Origin: Methanobacterium sp.
GTDB lineage: Archaea > Methanobacteriota > Methanobacteria > Methanobacteriales > Methanobacteriaceae
Assembly: GCA_016222945.1 (NCBI GenBank)
Contig: JACRPY010000003.1
Coordinates: forward strand, 1-64,000
Length of the DNA stretch: 64,000 nucleotides
Direction of reading: 5' to 3'
Shown here: one piece after another, positions 17,887-27,671 of the stretch
Layout: each line of letters opens with the position of its first letter
How positions within the stretch are numbered: position 1 is the stretch's first letter
Program-made: the position numbers and the translations under genes
Notes under the pieces: generated by a model
Database searches by the model: none
Told to the model about the DNA's origin: nothing
Seen by the model: only the letters and a program-made list of their open reading frames with translations

Positions 17887-18765
17887 ATGATAAAAGAACT
17901 TGTAATTTCAATGCGTCCCAAGCAGTGGTACAAAAATTTAGTTATATTCTTAGGAATTGTGTTTTCATTAAATCTTTTAAATTTTGATCTATGGATTGAT
18001 GTAATTGCCGGATTTGCAGTTTTCTGCGTGCTTTCAGGTAGTCTTTACATATTAAATGATATTATTGATATTGAAAAGGATAAAAAACATCCTAAAAAAC
18101 GTTCCAGGCCCCTTGCATCAGGTAAGTTGAAAAAAAGCCATGCATTATTATTTGCTTTAATATTTATTGTTCTGACTTTTGTAGTAGCCTATCTAATCAA
18201 TATAATGTTTTTAGGTGCTGCCATAACCTTCTTCATACTGATACTGGTTTATTCTGTGTTTTTAAAACATATCGTTATCGTAGATATAATGGTACTCTCT
18301 TCAGGCTTTGTTATAAGGGCTATTGCAGGATGTCTGGCAATTAGCGTGACTATTTCACCATGGCTTATAATCGGTACGTTCCTTATTGCACTATTTTTAG
18401 CAATTGGTAAACGAAGACACGAATTAGTCCTATTAGGGGCAGATGCAGGAGATCACAGGCAAATTTTAGATGGTTATTCCACTGAAATGCTTGATCAGAT
18501 GATTAACATAACAACCAGTGCTTTAATCATGTCTTACGCCCTTTATACATTTTTTACAGGTAAAATATATATAATGCTTACCATCCCATTTGCATTTTAC
18601 GGTCTTTTCCGTTACATATATCTTGTACATGCTAAAAATTTTGGTGGAGAGCCCGAAATGCTGTTTAAAGATAAAGGGATGCTATTGAGCATGGTTTTAT
18701 GGGTAATTTTAGTTGTAATCGTGCTTTATGGAAGTACAATATTCCATTTGTTAGGAGTAATCTAA
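17887..18765 (+). CDS. UbiA-family prenyltransferase, DPPR-synthase-like
   Basis: 292 residues, integral membrane with about eight or nine helices. The first Asp-rich motif is NDIIDIEKD (Asn57, Asp58, Asp61, Asp65), followed by HPKKRSRPLASG. The N-terminal RPKQWYKNLVIF is characteristic of the decaprenyl-phosphate phosphoribosyltransferase branch of UbiA proteins, which attach 5-phosphoribose to a polyprenyl phosphate. By family knowledge it would make a lipid-linked pentose donor; the substrate here is inference. GTGAT precedes the ATG. It starts a run of membrane glycosylation-type genes and is followed after 1 nt by a GT-C glycosyltransferase. Confidence 0.85.
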   Translation: MIKELVISMRPKQWYKNLVIFLGIVFSLNLLNFDLWIDVIAGFAVFCVLSGSLYILNDIIDIEKDKKHPKKRSRPLASGKLKKSHALLFALIFIVLTFVVAYLINIMFLGAAITFFILILVYSVFLKHIVIVDIMVLSSGFVIRAIAGCLAISVTISPWLIIGTFLIALFLAIGKRRHELVLLGADAGDHRQILDGYSTEMLDQMINITTSALIMSYALYTFFTGKIYIMLTIPFAFYGLFRYIYLVHAKNFGGEPEMLFKDKGMLLSMVLWVILVVIVLYGSTIFHLLGVI

Positions 18766-18766
18766 A

Positions 18767-20464
18767 GTGATGGATAAATTTAATTTAAGCTCTTTTAACC
18801 CAAGAAACAGTGATCTCATCATTTCAGCAGTTTTAACATTATTAATAGTGATAACAAGGCTTCCTTTTGTAAGTAAATATCTATATGAATGGGATTCTGT
18901 AAATTACGCTATTGGATTTGAAAATTTTAACATTTTAAATCATCAGCCCCACCCTCCAGGCTATATATTTTATGTGTACTTAGGGAGAGGCATAAACACA
19001 TTTTTTAATGACCCTAATAACACGATGATATTTATAAGCATTTTATTCAGTGTTCTAACAGTTTTATTAATCTATTTCCTTGCTAAACAGATGTTTTCAA
19101 GGCAAATTGCTATTATTGCATCGATATTACTTGTGTTTAACCCGTTATTCTGGTATTACGGAGAAATAGCCACTATTTATCCCAGTGAAGCGTTCTTTGC
19201 AACACTTATCGCCTACATGTCTTACATGGTTTTTAAGGGAAACGAAAAATATTTCTACCCCTCAGCCCTAGTTTTAGGTCTTGCAGGCGGATTTAGACAG
19301 GACTTAATCATTTTTATGTTCCCATTATGGTTTTTCTGCCTATTTTATAATAAAAGAGAACCATTACGATTATTAAAAGCCATCTTAGTCCTTATACCTT
19401 CTGTTTTAGTGTGGTTTATTCCCACAATTATCTTGTCAGGAGGTTACGAACAGTACTCTCAAGCTTCAGCAACATTATATAAAATGTGCTTCCCTCGAAC
19501 CTCCCTATTATTCGGATCAAGCATAGCTAACCGACTTTCAGACCTTGGAGCATTTACCGCGTGGACAGGGCTGGCACTAACATTTGCAGGCATAATCATT
19601 ATGGCATTATTCCATAAATACGTAGAAAAAGGCCCTTTACATTTATTTAAAGAAAATATGAGAGATTACAGAGTCATGTTCCTTGTACTATGGTTTTTAC
19701 CTGCATCCATTATATATCTATTAATACATTTAGCAAAACCTGGTTATATGCTTGTATTTGTACCTGCATTAGCTATAGTTATAGCGTGTTTTGTTAAAGG
19801 GTTAGCTTATGGTTTAAATAATAAAATTGGGCGTTACTCTCCAAAAAAATGGATTTCAATAATTTTAGTTGCAGTTATACTGTTTAATACCGCATATTTT
19901 GCTATTCCATATAATCAAAATGAAGAAAAACTTTGGGAAACACCTCTTGGTAGTTTAAATCCTTTTGAAGGAATATTATGGGGAATAGATACTTCATTAA
20001 TTTATAATAATCAAAAAATTGTCTCAAATGACCATAATACACAAATTTATCTTGATTCTATATCCCAAGTACCCGGTTCTAATTCAAACAACACAATAAT
20101 AGTTATGGGTGAAATTAGCAGAGTTAATGAAGGATTCAACTGGAGGAAAGCCATGTATTACTTGCCAAACTATCCAATTTACTATTTAATAGAAGCAGAT
20201 AACTATATTGTTTCTCCGTGGTACGGTGAAAACCATACTAATATCTGGTTAGATTCCAATATATTTAAAATTCCAGTGAATAAGTCCACAGAGAAGATAA
20301 TATGGATAATCAGCAATGAATCAGCATATTTCTCCCAAATAACATCACAAATTCCTATAAAAACCATTAATTTAGCTAATGGCCAGAAAATATACTATTC
20401 CGACATTAAAGACCAGAAAATAAATAACAATGAACTGGTTTTCAACGGACCTAAACAAGCTTAG
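18767..20464 (+). CDS. GT39-like membrane glycosyltransferase
   Basis: 565 residues with about ten predicted membrane helices and a C-terminal soluble domain. The first extracytoplasmic loop has RLPFVSKYLYEWDSVNYA and then NHQPHPPGY, the Asp-containing loop and HPPG motif of the GT39/ArnT-like GT-C group (PMT_2 domain). Such enzymes transfer a sugar from a polyprenyl-phosphate donor on the outer face of the membrane. The start is GTG 18767, 9 nt after AGGAG, or ATG 18770. It is tightly linked to the UbiA-family gene. Confidence 0.75.
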   Translation: MMDKFNLSSFNPRNSDLIISAVLTLLIVITRLPFVSKYLYEWDSVNYAIGFENFNILNHQPHPPGYIFYVYLGRGINTFFNDPNNTMIFISILFSVLTVLLIYFLAKQMFSRQIAIIASILLVFNPLFWYYGEIATIYPSEAFFATLIAYMSYMVFKGNEKYFYPSALVLGLAGGFRQDLIIFMFPLWFFCLFYNKREPLRLLKAILVLIPSVLVWFIPTIILSGGYEQYSQASATLYKMCFPRTSLLFGSSIANRLSDLGAFTAWTGLALTFAGIIIMALFHKYVEKGPLHLFKENMRDYRVMFLVLWFLPASIIYLLIHLAKPGYMLVFVPALAIVIACFVKGLAYGLNNKIGRYSPKKWISIILVAVILFNTAYFAIPYNQNEEKLWETPLGSLNPFEGILWGIDTSLIYNNQKIVSNDHNTQIYLDSISQVPGSNSNNTIIVMGEISRVNEGFNWRKAMYYLPNYPIYYLIEADNYIVSPWYGENHTNIWLDSNIFKIPVNKSTEKIIWIISNESAYFSQITSQIPIKTINLANGQKIYYSDIKDQKINNNELVFNGPKQA

Positions 20465-20543
20465 AATATGACCCACTAATTCTTAATTAGTTAATTATAA
20501 TAAAAATATTGTATAATACGTTTAAAAACGTGGTGACAACTTA

Positions 20544-22112
20544 ATGTTTAATAAAATAAATAATTGGATTTGTCTAACTTTTGTAAGTATAATCATTTTT
20601 ACAATCTTTTTAATTTATATTTGGAATTTTACAGTTGACGATGCTTATATAACCTTTAGGTACGCGTTACATATAGCCCAAGGCCAGGGAATTGTATGGA
20701 ATGTTGGCGAATCGCCAGTAGAAGGATATACAAATTTATTATGGGTTATTTTTAGTGCTGTTTTAATAAAACTGAACATGAATCCTGTTTTATTTACTAA
20801 AATAATAGGTTTAGGAGCAGTGATAGGAATATTATATTTTTACTGGAAAATAACGATTGATTTTTTTGATGATAAAAAATTATATTTTGCTGCATTTGCT
20901 GTTGCATCAGCATTCCTTCTTATAAACCCTGCAACTGCAATACATGCGGTTTCCGGCCTTGAAACAGCATTTTACTCATTTATGATAATGTTAATAATGT
21001 ATGCCTCTTACAATCTGATTATACTCCACGAAAGAAAATATTTGTACATTTTTGCAATTGCTTCATTATTAATTAGCCTTTTACGACCAGAAGGAATCAT
21101 AATATCTTTAAGTTTATTTATTTTTACATTAGTCCTGTTCAAAATAAAAAATAAGTACTCATTATCTTTTTACATACCCTTTGTATTAATATATTTAGTG
21201 CCACTTGTAGGATATATGATCTTTAGGATAAATTATTTCAACGAGACCTTTCCGCTCCCTTTTTATGTAAAAGCCATTACTTATGGAGAATTTTTAGCCA
21301 TACTTAATGGATTATCATTTATACATGTAATTCCATTTATATTAGTGATTTTACTTTCCATATTACTAATTAAATTAGTTTGGAATCAAAAAAGTAAAAT
21401 AATTACAAAATATTATTATTTACTTGCAATTTCCTTAATAATAATAATATCTGCAAATGTTATATATATTCAATCTGCACCTATAATGAATTATGCACAA
21501 CGATTTTTCTATCCTTCATTTGTCTTAATGTATTTATTGAGTAGTATTTCAATTGTTATTTTATTTAAAGAATTAAAATCACTGTCTAAAATCCGATTAG
21601 AATCTATTAAATACGCCTTTTGTATATTATTAATTATTATAAATTTATCATTTATAAATGACATTCAATATGATCATTTTTATGGAGAAAGGCTCTCTGC
21701 TGCACACATTGCCCTTGGAGAAAGTTTAAATTCGTTTTCAGGTTACAATTATACTATAGCAAGTGTGGATGCGGGTGCAATCCCATATTTCTCTAGATGG
21801 AACCATCTAGATACGGTTGGCTTAAATGATAAATTCATTGCAAAAAATAAGTTAGCAACACAAGAATATTTAGAAAAAAAAGAGCCAGAGCTAGTTTTAA
21901 TTATTTCCAATAGTTCAGAATCCATTACTCATTATCCTACTTTAGAGCAACCCTTTTTGGAGTTTGTTCAAAGAAAAAATTATGTACAATTAGCTCCAAT
22001 CAAATTCGTAGATGATTATTATTTAATTCCCTTTTTAAACCCAAATGTAAATGATTTTGAAAAAATAAGTTACAATCTTCAAAAAGTCAGTGAATGTAGT
22101 TTAAAAAACTAA
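20544..22112 (+). CDS. GT-C glycosyltransferase, AftB-like
   Basis: 522 residues, many membrane helices. Near the N-terminus VDDAYITFRYALHIAQGQGIVWN followed by VEGYTNLLW matches the conserved DDAYITFRYA...G.G.V.N.GE.VEGYTN.LW block of GT-C proteins such as the mycobacterial arabinofuranosyltransferase AftB; Asp32-Asp33 would be the catalytic pair. AftB uses polyprenyl-phosphoryl arabinose, which fits the DPPR-synthase-like gene upstream. The acceptor and the sugar are unknown. Confidence 0.75.
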   Translation: MFNKINNWICLTFVSIIIFTIFLIYIWNFTVDDAYITFRYALHIAQGQGIVWNVGESPVEGYTNLLWVIFSAVLIKLNMNPVLFTKIIGLGAVIGILYFYWKITIDFFDDKKLYFAAFAVASAFLLINPATAIHAVSGLETAFYSFMIMLIMYASYNLIILHERKYLYIFAIASLLISLLRPEGIIISLSLFIFTLVLFKIKNKYSLSFYIPFVLIYLVPLVGYMIFRINYFNETFPLPFYVKAITYGEFLAILNGLSFIHVIPFILVILLSILLIKLVWNQKSKIITKYYYLLAISLIIIISANVIYIQSAPIMNYAQRFFYPSFVLMYLLSSISIVILFKELKSLSKIRLESIKYAFCILLIIINLSFINDIQYDHFYGERLSAAHIALGESLNSFSGYNYTIASVDAGAIPYFSRWNHLDTVGLNDKFIAKNKLATQEYLEKKEPELVLIISNSSESITHYPTLEQPFLEFVQRKNYVQLAPIKFVDDYYLIPFLNPNVNDFEKISYNLQKVSECSLKN

Positions 22113-22136
22113 AATATAATTATAGAGAAAGATAAA

Positions 22137-22772
22137 ATGAAATACGACCTTCATACTCATTCAAAATATTCTTCAGATGGAATCCTTGATCCACAAAAAA
22201 TGGTCAAAATCGCCGCTAAAAGATGTTTGAATGGAATTGCAATTACAGATCATGACACCATAAAAGGAGGATTAGAAGCAAAAAAGTATGAAACAGATGA
22301 TTTTAAAGTAATAGTCGGTTGTGAAGTTACAACAACACGAGGCGAGATAATTGGATTATTTTTATCTGAAGAAATTAAATCTAATCATTTTCATGAAGTT
22401 ATAGATGAGATTAAAGCTCAAAATGGAGTAGTAGTTGTTCCTCATCCTTTTGATGAAATGAGGACTTCCACATTCACCCTTAAAAAAGAAGACATTAAAT
22501 ATATAAATAGTGTTGAAATATTTAATTCAAGATGTGTACACCAAAAATCTAATCAAAATGCATCTTTATTTGCAAAAGAAAATAATTTAGGAGTAACTGG
22601 GGGAAGTGATGCTCATTTTACAAATGAAATAGGTAATGCAGGCATAATCACAGAAAATGATGATGTGAGGACTGCTATTTTAAAAAATGATTTAGAAGTT
22701 TTCGGTAAAAGGTCAACACCTTTAAACCACGTATTAACCAAAATGGTGAAATTAAGGAGAAAATATTTTTGA
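22137..22772 (+). CDS. PHP-domain metal-dependent phosphoesterase
   Basis: 211 residues, a compact PHP domain: DLHTHSKYSSDG (His6, His8), AITDHDTIKG, EVTTTRGE, VVPHPFDE and GGSDAH provide the metal ligands. It is cytosolic. PHP proteins of this size hydrolyse small phosphate esters or nucleotides. In this locus a sugar- or prenyl-phosphate-related phosphatase role is possible (DPPR needs dephosphorylation to give the polyprenyl-phosphoryl pentose), but a cytosolic small-molecule role is as likely. Confidence 0.85.
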   Translation: MKYDLHTHSKYSSDGILDPQKMVKIAAKRCLNGIAITDHDTIKGGLEAKKYETDDFKVIVGCEVTTTRGEIIGLFLSEEIKSNHFHEVIDEIKAQNGVVVVPHPFDEMRTSTFTLKKEDIKYINSVEIFNSRCVHQKSNQNASLFAKENNLGVTGGSDAHFTNEIGNAGIITENDDVRTAILKNDLEVFGKRSTPLNHVLTKMVKLRRKYF

Positions 22773-22832
22773 TCAACAATAAAACTATTTGTGAATACAA
22801 GAGAAAATTATTAGCATTAACAGAGTGAAATT

Positions 22833-23768
22833 ATGGCAAAAAACAAATTCTGGCTGATTATACTTTTTGCAGTGTTAATTTACCTTATCATGGGAATATA
22901 TGCCAATTTTGGGGATCTTTTATCTGCCATTGAAAAGTTTAACTGGATATTCATCCCTGTAATGATAATTTTAACTACAATAGCATATTTTATAAGGTTT
23001 ATAAAGTGGAATTTCTTCCTTAAAAGTGTTGGAGTTCATTTAAACCTTAAAGACAATTTATTTGTGTTTTTCAGTGGATTAGGGATGATTATAACTCCTG
23101 CCAAAGTTGGAGAAATATGGAAAGGATGGCTAATAAAAGATATAAATGGAGAAAGTTTAAGCAAAACAGTCCCTGTAGTTATAATAGACCGTGTTACAGA
23201 CCTTATTGGCCTTATAATTCTTTCATTGCTTGGAATTTTATATTATAAAGAAGGAAGCTATATTATAATCGCGTTAATCGTGATATTTACCCTATTTTTT
23301 GTGGCTGTAAGGTCAAAAAAGGTTTCAGACATAGTAATTTCTGTGCTTGAAAAAAGGGCAGGTAAATATTCAAAAGACATTAAAACAATGCATACAACAT
23401 TTGAACAAACAATGCAACCTAAAAATTTGGTGGGAATGTCATTTTTAAGTGTTTTTGCATGGTTTTTTGAATGTCTCGCATTGTACTTTGTAATAATTGG
23501 ATTTGGACAATCCATTAGTCTGATAATTTCAACATTCGTTTTCAGCTTCGCATCTCTTGCAGGCGCAGTAAGCATGATTCCTGGAGGATTAGGGATTGCA
23601 GAAGCCACAACTTCTGGAATGTTGCAATATTTCGGATTAACATCAACCATATCCGTGGGTGTGGCCATAATAATAAGATTTGGAACACTGTGGTATGGTG
23701 CGATTTTAGGATTCCTTGTGTATTTAATATTTAAAAAGAGAATTATGGGAGAAACTCCAAAAACATAA
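22833..23768 (+). CDS. LPG-synthase-TM / UPF0104 family membrane protein
   Basis: 311 residues with about eight membrane helices. The family hallmark near the C-terminus, SMIPGGLGIAEATTSGML, is present, as is the early KFNWIFIPV...YFIRFIKW region. The same domain occurs in MprF flippase regions and in archaeal AglD. In a glycosyltransferase neighbourhood it may help move or process a lipid-linked sugar; this is inference. It is separated from the PHP gene by 60 nt and from the DUF362 gene by 14 nt. Confidence 0.85.
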   Translation: MAKNKFWLIILFAVLIYLIMGIYANFGDLLSAIEKFNWIFIPVMIILTTIAYFIRFIKWNFFLKSVGVHLNLKDNLFVFFSGLGMIITPAKVGEIWKGWLIKDINGESLSKTVPVVIIDRVTDLIGLIILSLLGILYYKEGSYIIIALIVIFTLFFVAVRSKKVSDIVISVLEKRAGKYSKDIKTMHTTFEQTMQPKNLVGMSFLSVFAWFFECLALYFVIIGFGQSISLIISTFVFSFASLAGAVSMIPGGLGIAEATTSGMLQYFGLTSTISVGVAIIIRFGTLWYGAILGFLVYLIFKKRIMGETPKT

Positions 23769-23782
23769 TTAGAGGTGAAATA

Positions 23783-24910
23783 ATGTCAAAGGTTGCAATA
23801 ATGAAAACATCACCAGAAACCGTGACCCATGATTATAACCAAATCATGAATTTAGCAAATTATACAGAATCATTATCAAAAGAAGATAAAACAATCTTAA
23901 AACTTAACCTTTCATGGACACTTTATTATCCTGCGTGTTCAACACCACCATGGCAACTTGAAGGTGTTTTAAACACTTTAAAGAAGGATAATTATACTGA
24001 TGTTGTTGCTGTGGAAAATCAGACAGTGGTAACACATCCCTGGAAGGGAGCATATTACAACAAATGGCTACCTCTTTTAAATAGCCATGAAATAGATTTC
24101 AAACCCTTAACAGATGTGGAATGGGTTTCACATAAACCTAAATCTGAAATGCTTGCAATGGATGATATATTTGGAGGAGTATTAGTTCCTAAGATGTTTT
24201 ATAACTCTAATGTGATTCATTTTCCAACGGTAAAGACTCATGGTCACACCACAACCACAGGCGCCATGAAAAATGCTTTCGGAGGATTAATACCTAAATA
24301 CAGGCATCATGCACACAAAAAGATACATGAAGTCCTTGTTGATTTACTGGCAATCCAAAAAGAGATTCATAATGGAATTTTTTCAGTTATGGACGGTGGC
24401 GTTTGCGGAGATGGTGCAGGACCCCGAACAATGGAACCTTTTATTGGTAATATAATCCTTGCAAGTGAAGATCAAGTAGCAATAGATGCTCTTGCAGCTA
24501 GTGTAATGGGATTTGACCCGTTGAAAATTGATTATATTAAAATGGCCCATGATAAAGGATTAGGAATGGGAGATATTGACCAGATTGAAATTGTGGGCAT
24601 GGATAAAGGAGATTTAAAAAATCTAAATTTTGGATTTAAAACCAGTAGAAGTCCAGTTGTAAAGTGGGATCAACGAATAAGGAAAAGCACTATGAACGTT
24701 AAATGGCTACATAACCTCCTATTCAATTCTCCCATCTTCAAAACATTTATATTCGCTTCAGAATTCTATCATGATAAATTATGGTACCCAACTACTGGTA
24801 AAAAGAGGATAAATGAATATAAAAAGACAGAATGGGGCCATTTATTTGATGAATATGAGTACGGGACGTTTCCAGAGTATGATGAGGTTAAAGACTGGAA
24901 TCCTTATTAA
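23783..24910 (+). CDS. DUF362 domain protein
   Basis: 375 residues. The DUF362 pattern is seen in LKLNLSWTLYYPACSTPPW, NVIHFPTVKTHGHTTTTGAMKNAFGGLIP and VMDGGVCGDGAGPRTM, followed by ILASEDQVAIDALAASVMGFDP. The usual C-terminal ferredoxin of some members is absent. The biochemical role of the family is not established. GAGGTGA precedes the ATG by 4 nt. It is the last gene of the 17.9-24.9 kb run; a T-rich tract (24911-24930) follows. Confidence 0.85.
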   Translation: MSKVAIMKTSPETVTHDYNQIMNLANYTESLSKEDKTILKLNLSWTLYYPACSTPPWQLEGVLNTLKKDNYTDVVAVENQTVVTHPWKGAYYNKWLPLLNSHEIDFKPLTDVEWVSHKPKSEMLAMDDIFGGVLVPKMFYNSNVIHFPTVKTHGHTTTTGAMKNAFGGLIPKYRHHAHKKIHEVLVDLLAIQKEIHNGIFSVMDGGVCGDGAGPRTMEPFIGNIILASEDQVAIDALAASVMGFDPLKIDYIKMAHDKGLGMGDIDQIEIVGMDKGDLKNLNFGFKTSRSPVVKWDQRIRKSTMNVKWLHNLLFNSPIFKTFIFASEFYHDKLWYPTTGKKRINEYKKTEWGHLFDEYEYGTFPEYDEVKDWNPY

Positions 24911-25096
24911 TCTTTTTTATTTTTTGATTTTACCTTAATTTTATTCTTCATAGTGTCTAATAATCTTCCAATTATTTTATTCAATAGATTGCATTTTTTA
25001 TATCGTGAGTGTATAAGATTGTTTTTTTTACAATATTTTCAAGCTAGAATGCTAAAAGGAATAATATAAAAAAATAAATAATAAAACGACAAGATT

Positions 25097-25423
25097 ATGA
25101 CTATGAACATGAATCCTATTATTTTTGGAGTTATCGCCGGATTAATCTTTGGAATAATATCTGTGCTGATTATGATACCTATAAAATTTGAAGATCAACG
25201 CGAGAGAAGGGATGCTATGGCTGGAGCATTCATAGATCGTTTTATGATAGGCTTTATAATCCCCAATATGGCCATTGGCATTAATCCAATCATTATAGGG
25301 GCTTTAATAGGGCTCGGTCTTTCTCTTCCTTCAGCAATTATAAGCAGGACTTATGCTCCTATATTAATTATTGGCATATTAGGTGGAGTAGTTATTGGAT
25401 ATTTAACAGGAGTGATGATATGA
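25097..25423 (+). CDS. small membrane protein (108 aa)
   Basis: About three membrane helices rich in Gly and Ile (FGVIAGLIFGIISVLIMIPI, MAIGINPIIIGALIGLGLSL, LIIGILGGVVIGYLTGVMI) with a charged cytoplasmic loop KFEDQRERRD. Starts at 25097, 25103 and 25109 are all ATG in frame and no strong ribosome site separates them. The stop overlaps the next gene by 4 bases (ATGA). Function unknown. Confidence 0.65.
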   Translation: MTMNMNPIIFGVIAGLIFGIISVLIMIPIKFEDQRERRDAMAGAFIDRFMIGFIIPNMAIGINPIIIGALIGLGLSLPSAIISRTYAPILIIGILGGVVIGYLTGVMI

Positions 25424-25788
25424 ATACTGATAAAGAGAAATCTTTTGTTGAAGTTTGTTTATACGAAGTAAAACCTGATAAAACTGAAGAATTCGAGGGA
25501 TTGATTAAAAAAGTTCTAAAACACCACAGTGAATTCCCTGGAGTTAAAGATGTGAAATATATGAGGCGAACACATCGCCCCGGGAGCTTCAGTGATGCAA
25601 AAGCTGGAAGACCACCTATAAAACTCACTAGAAAGCCAAAATTTTATACTTATGTACTTTATTGGGAGTTAGATAACGAGATTACACACGGTAAAGCAAC
25701 AAAATCAGGTCTAGAGAATTTTTTTAAAGAATTTAATCGATGCCTGGTTAAAGCACCTAAAATTATTCTTGGTGAAAGAATACAATGA
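25420..25788 (+). CDS. small alpha/beta-barrel (ABM-like) protein
   Basis: 122 residues. VEVCLYEVKPDKTEEFEGLIKKVL...FPGVKDVKYMRR resembles the dimeric ferredoxin-like fold of ABM monooxygenase-like proteins, in which a strand, a long helix and a strand are repeated. No catalytic residues can be assigned. It is translationally coupled to the small membrane protein upstream. Function unknown. Confidence 0.6.
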   Translation: MNTDKEKSFVEVCLYEVKPDKTEEFEGLIKKVLKHHSEFPGVKDVKYMRRTHRPGSFSDAKAGRPPIKLTRKPKFYTYVLYWELDNEITHGKATKSGLENFFKEFNRCLVKAPKIILGERIQ

Positions 25789-25839
25789 AATAATAAATAA
25801 AGAGAATTATAGAGAAAGTTAATGGTTTTAGGTGAGACT

Positions 25840-26598
25840 ATGGGCTTCTACGATCTTTCAAAGGAAGAAAGAAAAGAATTAGTTTTAAAGATAGAAAAAT
25901 CAATAAAAAATTATTTGGAAGCTAATGAAGATAAAAAAATTCTTAATTATGCTTCTGATGATGATTTTTACATTCGAAAAAACACTTATCTTATTTTAGG
26001 AAGAATCTACCGTGAAAATGAAGATCTAAGAAAATACATTCTTAAAGTGGCCGAAAATCTTCTTAAAAATGAAAATGAAAATGTACGACAAACTGCAGTT
26101 TATATTTTCGGTGAAATTGGAAAGAATGATGCTGATAGCTCCTTAAAACATTTAGAAATTGCCCTAAATGATGAACATCATGTTGTAAAGAATGCTGTAA
26201 TGGGTGCTTTAAAGCAGATGGGTCAAAAAAATCCAGAACCTACTTTAGAATTTGCAAAAAAGTTTTTACATAATGAAGACCCCGAAGTACGTAGAATATT
26301 GGTTCACGGAATTGAACTTAGAGGAAGAACACATCCTCAAGATATATTGCCCCTTTTAGAAGAAATGCAAGATGAAAAAAACAGGAAAGTAAGAAAAATG
26401 GTGATCCATGTCCTTTCACAGATAAGCTACAAGAAAGGATGCTTAGAAACCGTTATTTCTTCTTTGAAAAAATGGGAGAACAAAAAATTAGTCAATGATG
26501 CTTTAATTGAAATTATAGCAGTTCATAAACGCTATAAATTTGCTGAAAAATCCCCTAAAGAAGCTGAAGAATATATTAAGCAGAAAATCTATAGTTAA
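25840..26598 (+). CDS. HEAT-repeat protein
   Basis: 252 residues of repeated helix pairs (for example VRQTAVYIFGEIGK, VVKNAVMGALKQMGQ, VRRILVHGIELRG, VRKMVIHVLSQIS), the PBS-lyase-like HEAT pattern. Such scaffolds bind other proteins; no enzymatic site is seen. AGGTGA (25830-25835) lies 4 nt before ATG 25840, so I prefer it to the in-frame ATG at 25822. It may be co-expressed with the radical SAM gene 28 nt downstream. Confidence 0.8.
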   Translation: MGFYDLSKEERKELVLKIEKSIKNYLEANEDKKILNYASDDDFYIRKNTYLILGRIYRENEDLRKYILKVAENLLKNENENVRQTAVYIFGEIGKNDADSSLKHLEIALNDEHHVVKNAVMGALKQMGQKNPEPTLEFAKKFLHNEDPEVRRILVHGIELRGRTHPQDILPLLEEMQDEKNRKVRKMVIHVLSQISYKKGCLETVISSLKKWENKKLVNDALIEIIAVHKRYKFAEKSPKEAEEYIKQKIYS

Positions 26599-26626
26599 GT
26601 TTAATTAACCATTTATGGTGAATATT

Positions 26627-27613
26627 TTGAGCGAAGATATTCAAACCAAATTAGATTTTAGAACTCCTAAAACCCATGGGAAATATGAAGAAATTCGAGT
26701 AAAATCAATTTTAAATAAGGCTAAAAAACGAGATTCATGGTTTTTAGTAGATTATTCACTTAATCCTTATCTTGGATGCTCTTATAATTGTCTTTACTGC
26801 TACATTCGAGGAAGCCATTATGGCGGAGATACAACACATAAACTCAAAGTTAAGGCAAATGCCGAAGAAATTCTGGTAAAACAGCTTAAAAGAAGAGCCA
26901 AAAATAAAGAATATGGAATAATAGGAATTGCATCATCAACAGAACCCTATAACGAGGTTGAAAAAGAATTAAAGTTAACAAGAAGATTACTTGAGATAAT
27001 AGCAAGATTCAAATTCCCAGTAAGTATTTTAACTAGATCTACTCTTGTTTTAAGGGATATGGATATTTTAAAGAAGATCAATGAAAATGCTATTTTACCT
27101 CCTGATTTAAAGCCCAAATTAAAAGGAGGAGCCATTGTATCTTTTTCTTTTTCCACTCCTGATGAGAAACTGGCTAAAATCCCTCAAAACCATAGGTTTG
27201 GGGGCGCAAATCAAAGATTTGCTGGCTTTGAACCAAACGCCCCTACGCCCAAAGAAAGACTTAACACCATGAAAAAGTTTAAAGATGAAGGTTTTAGAGT
27301 AGGAGTATGTTATATGCCTGTTTTACCCTTTTTATCAGACACCCCAAAACAAATAGAAAAAATGGTGGTTTTAGCCAAAAATTATGGTGCAGATTCTATT
27401 CTAACCGGTGGTTTAACGTTATTTGGAGATGAACCAAATGATTGTAAGCCTGTTTATTATAATACGCTTAGAAAACATTTTCCAGAACTTTTAGAGAAAA
27501 CTAAACTTTTATTTGGAAATAATTTTTATCCTAATAAAAAATATCAAAAAGAACTCACAGAAAGAGCAAATGAAATATGCAAAAAATATGAAATTAAAAA
27601 CAGGATAATTTAA
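26627..27613 (+). CDS. radical SAM protein, SplB-like
   Basis: 328 residues. LGCSYNCLYCYIRG gives the CxxxCxxC cluster ligands. VSILTRSTLVLRDMDIL and VGVCYMPVLPFLSD follow the order seen in the spore-photoproduct-lyase-related COG1533 group. Members outside spore formers have unknown substrates. An ATG lies at 26615, but GGTGA (26617-26621) is 5 nt before TTG 26627, so TTG is the likely start. Endonuclease IV lies downstream; a DNA-repair link is possible but unproven. Confidence 0.85.
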   Translation: MSEDIQTKLDFRTPKTHGKYEEIRVKSILNKAKKRDSWFLVDYSLNPYLGCSYNCLYCYIRGSHYGGDTTHKLKVKANAEEILVKQLKRRAKNKEYGIIGIASSTEPYNEVEKELKLTRRLLEIIARFKFPVSILTRSTLVLRDMDILKKINENAILPPDLKPKLKGGAIVSFSFSTPDEKLAKIPQNHRFGGANQRFAGFEPNAPTPKERLNTMKKFKDEGFRVGVCYMPVLPFLSDTPKQIEKMVVLAKNYGADSILTGGLTLFGDEPNDCKPVYYNTLRKHFPELLEKTKLLFGNNFYPNKKYQKELTERANEICKKYEIKNRII

Positions 27614-27671
27614 AGAATATAATCAACTATTAACTCGCGTAAATAATATTTAAAGATTAAAAAGTGATATT

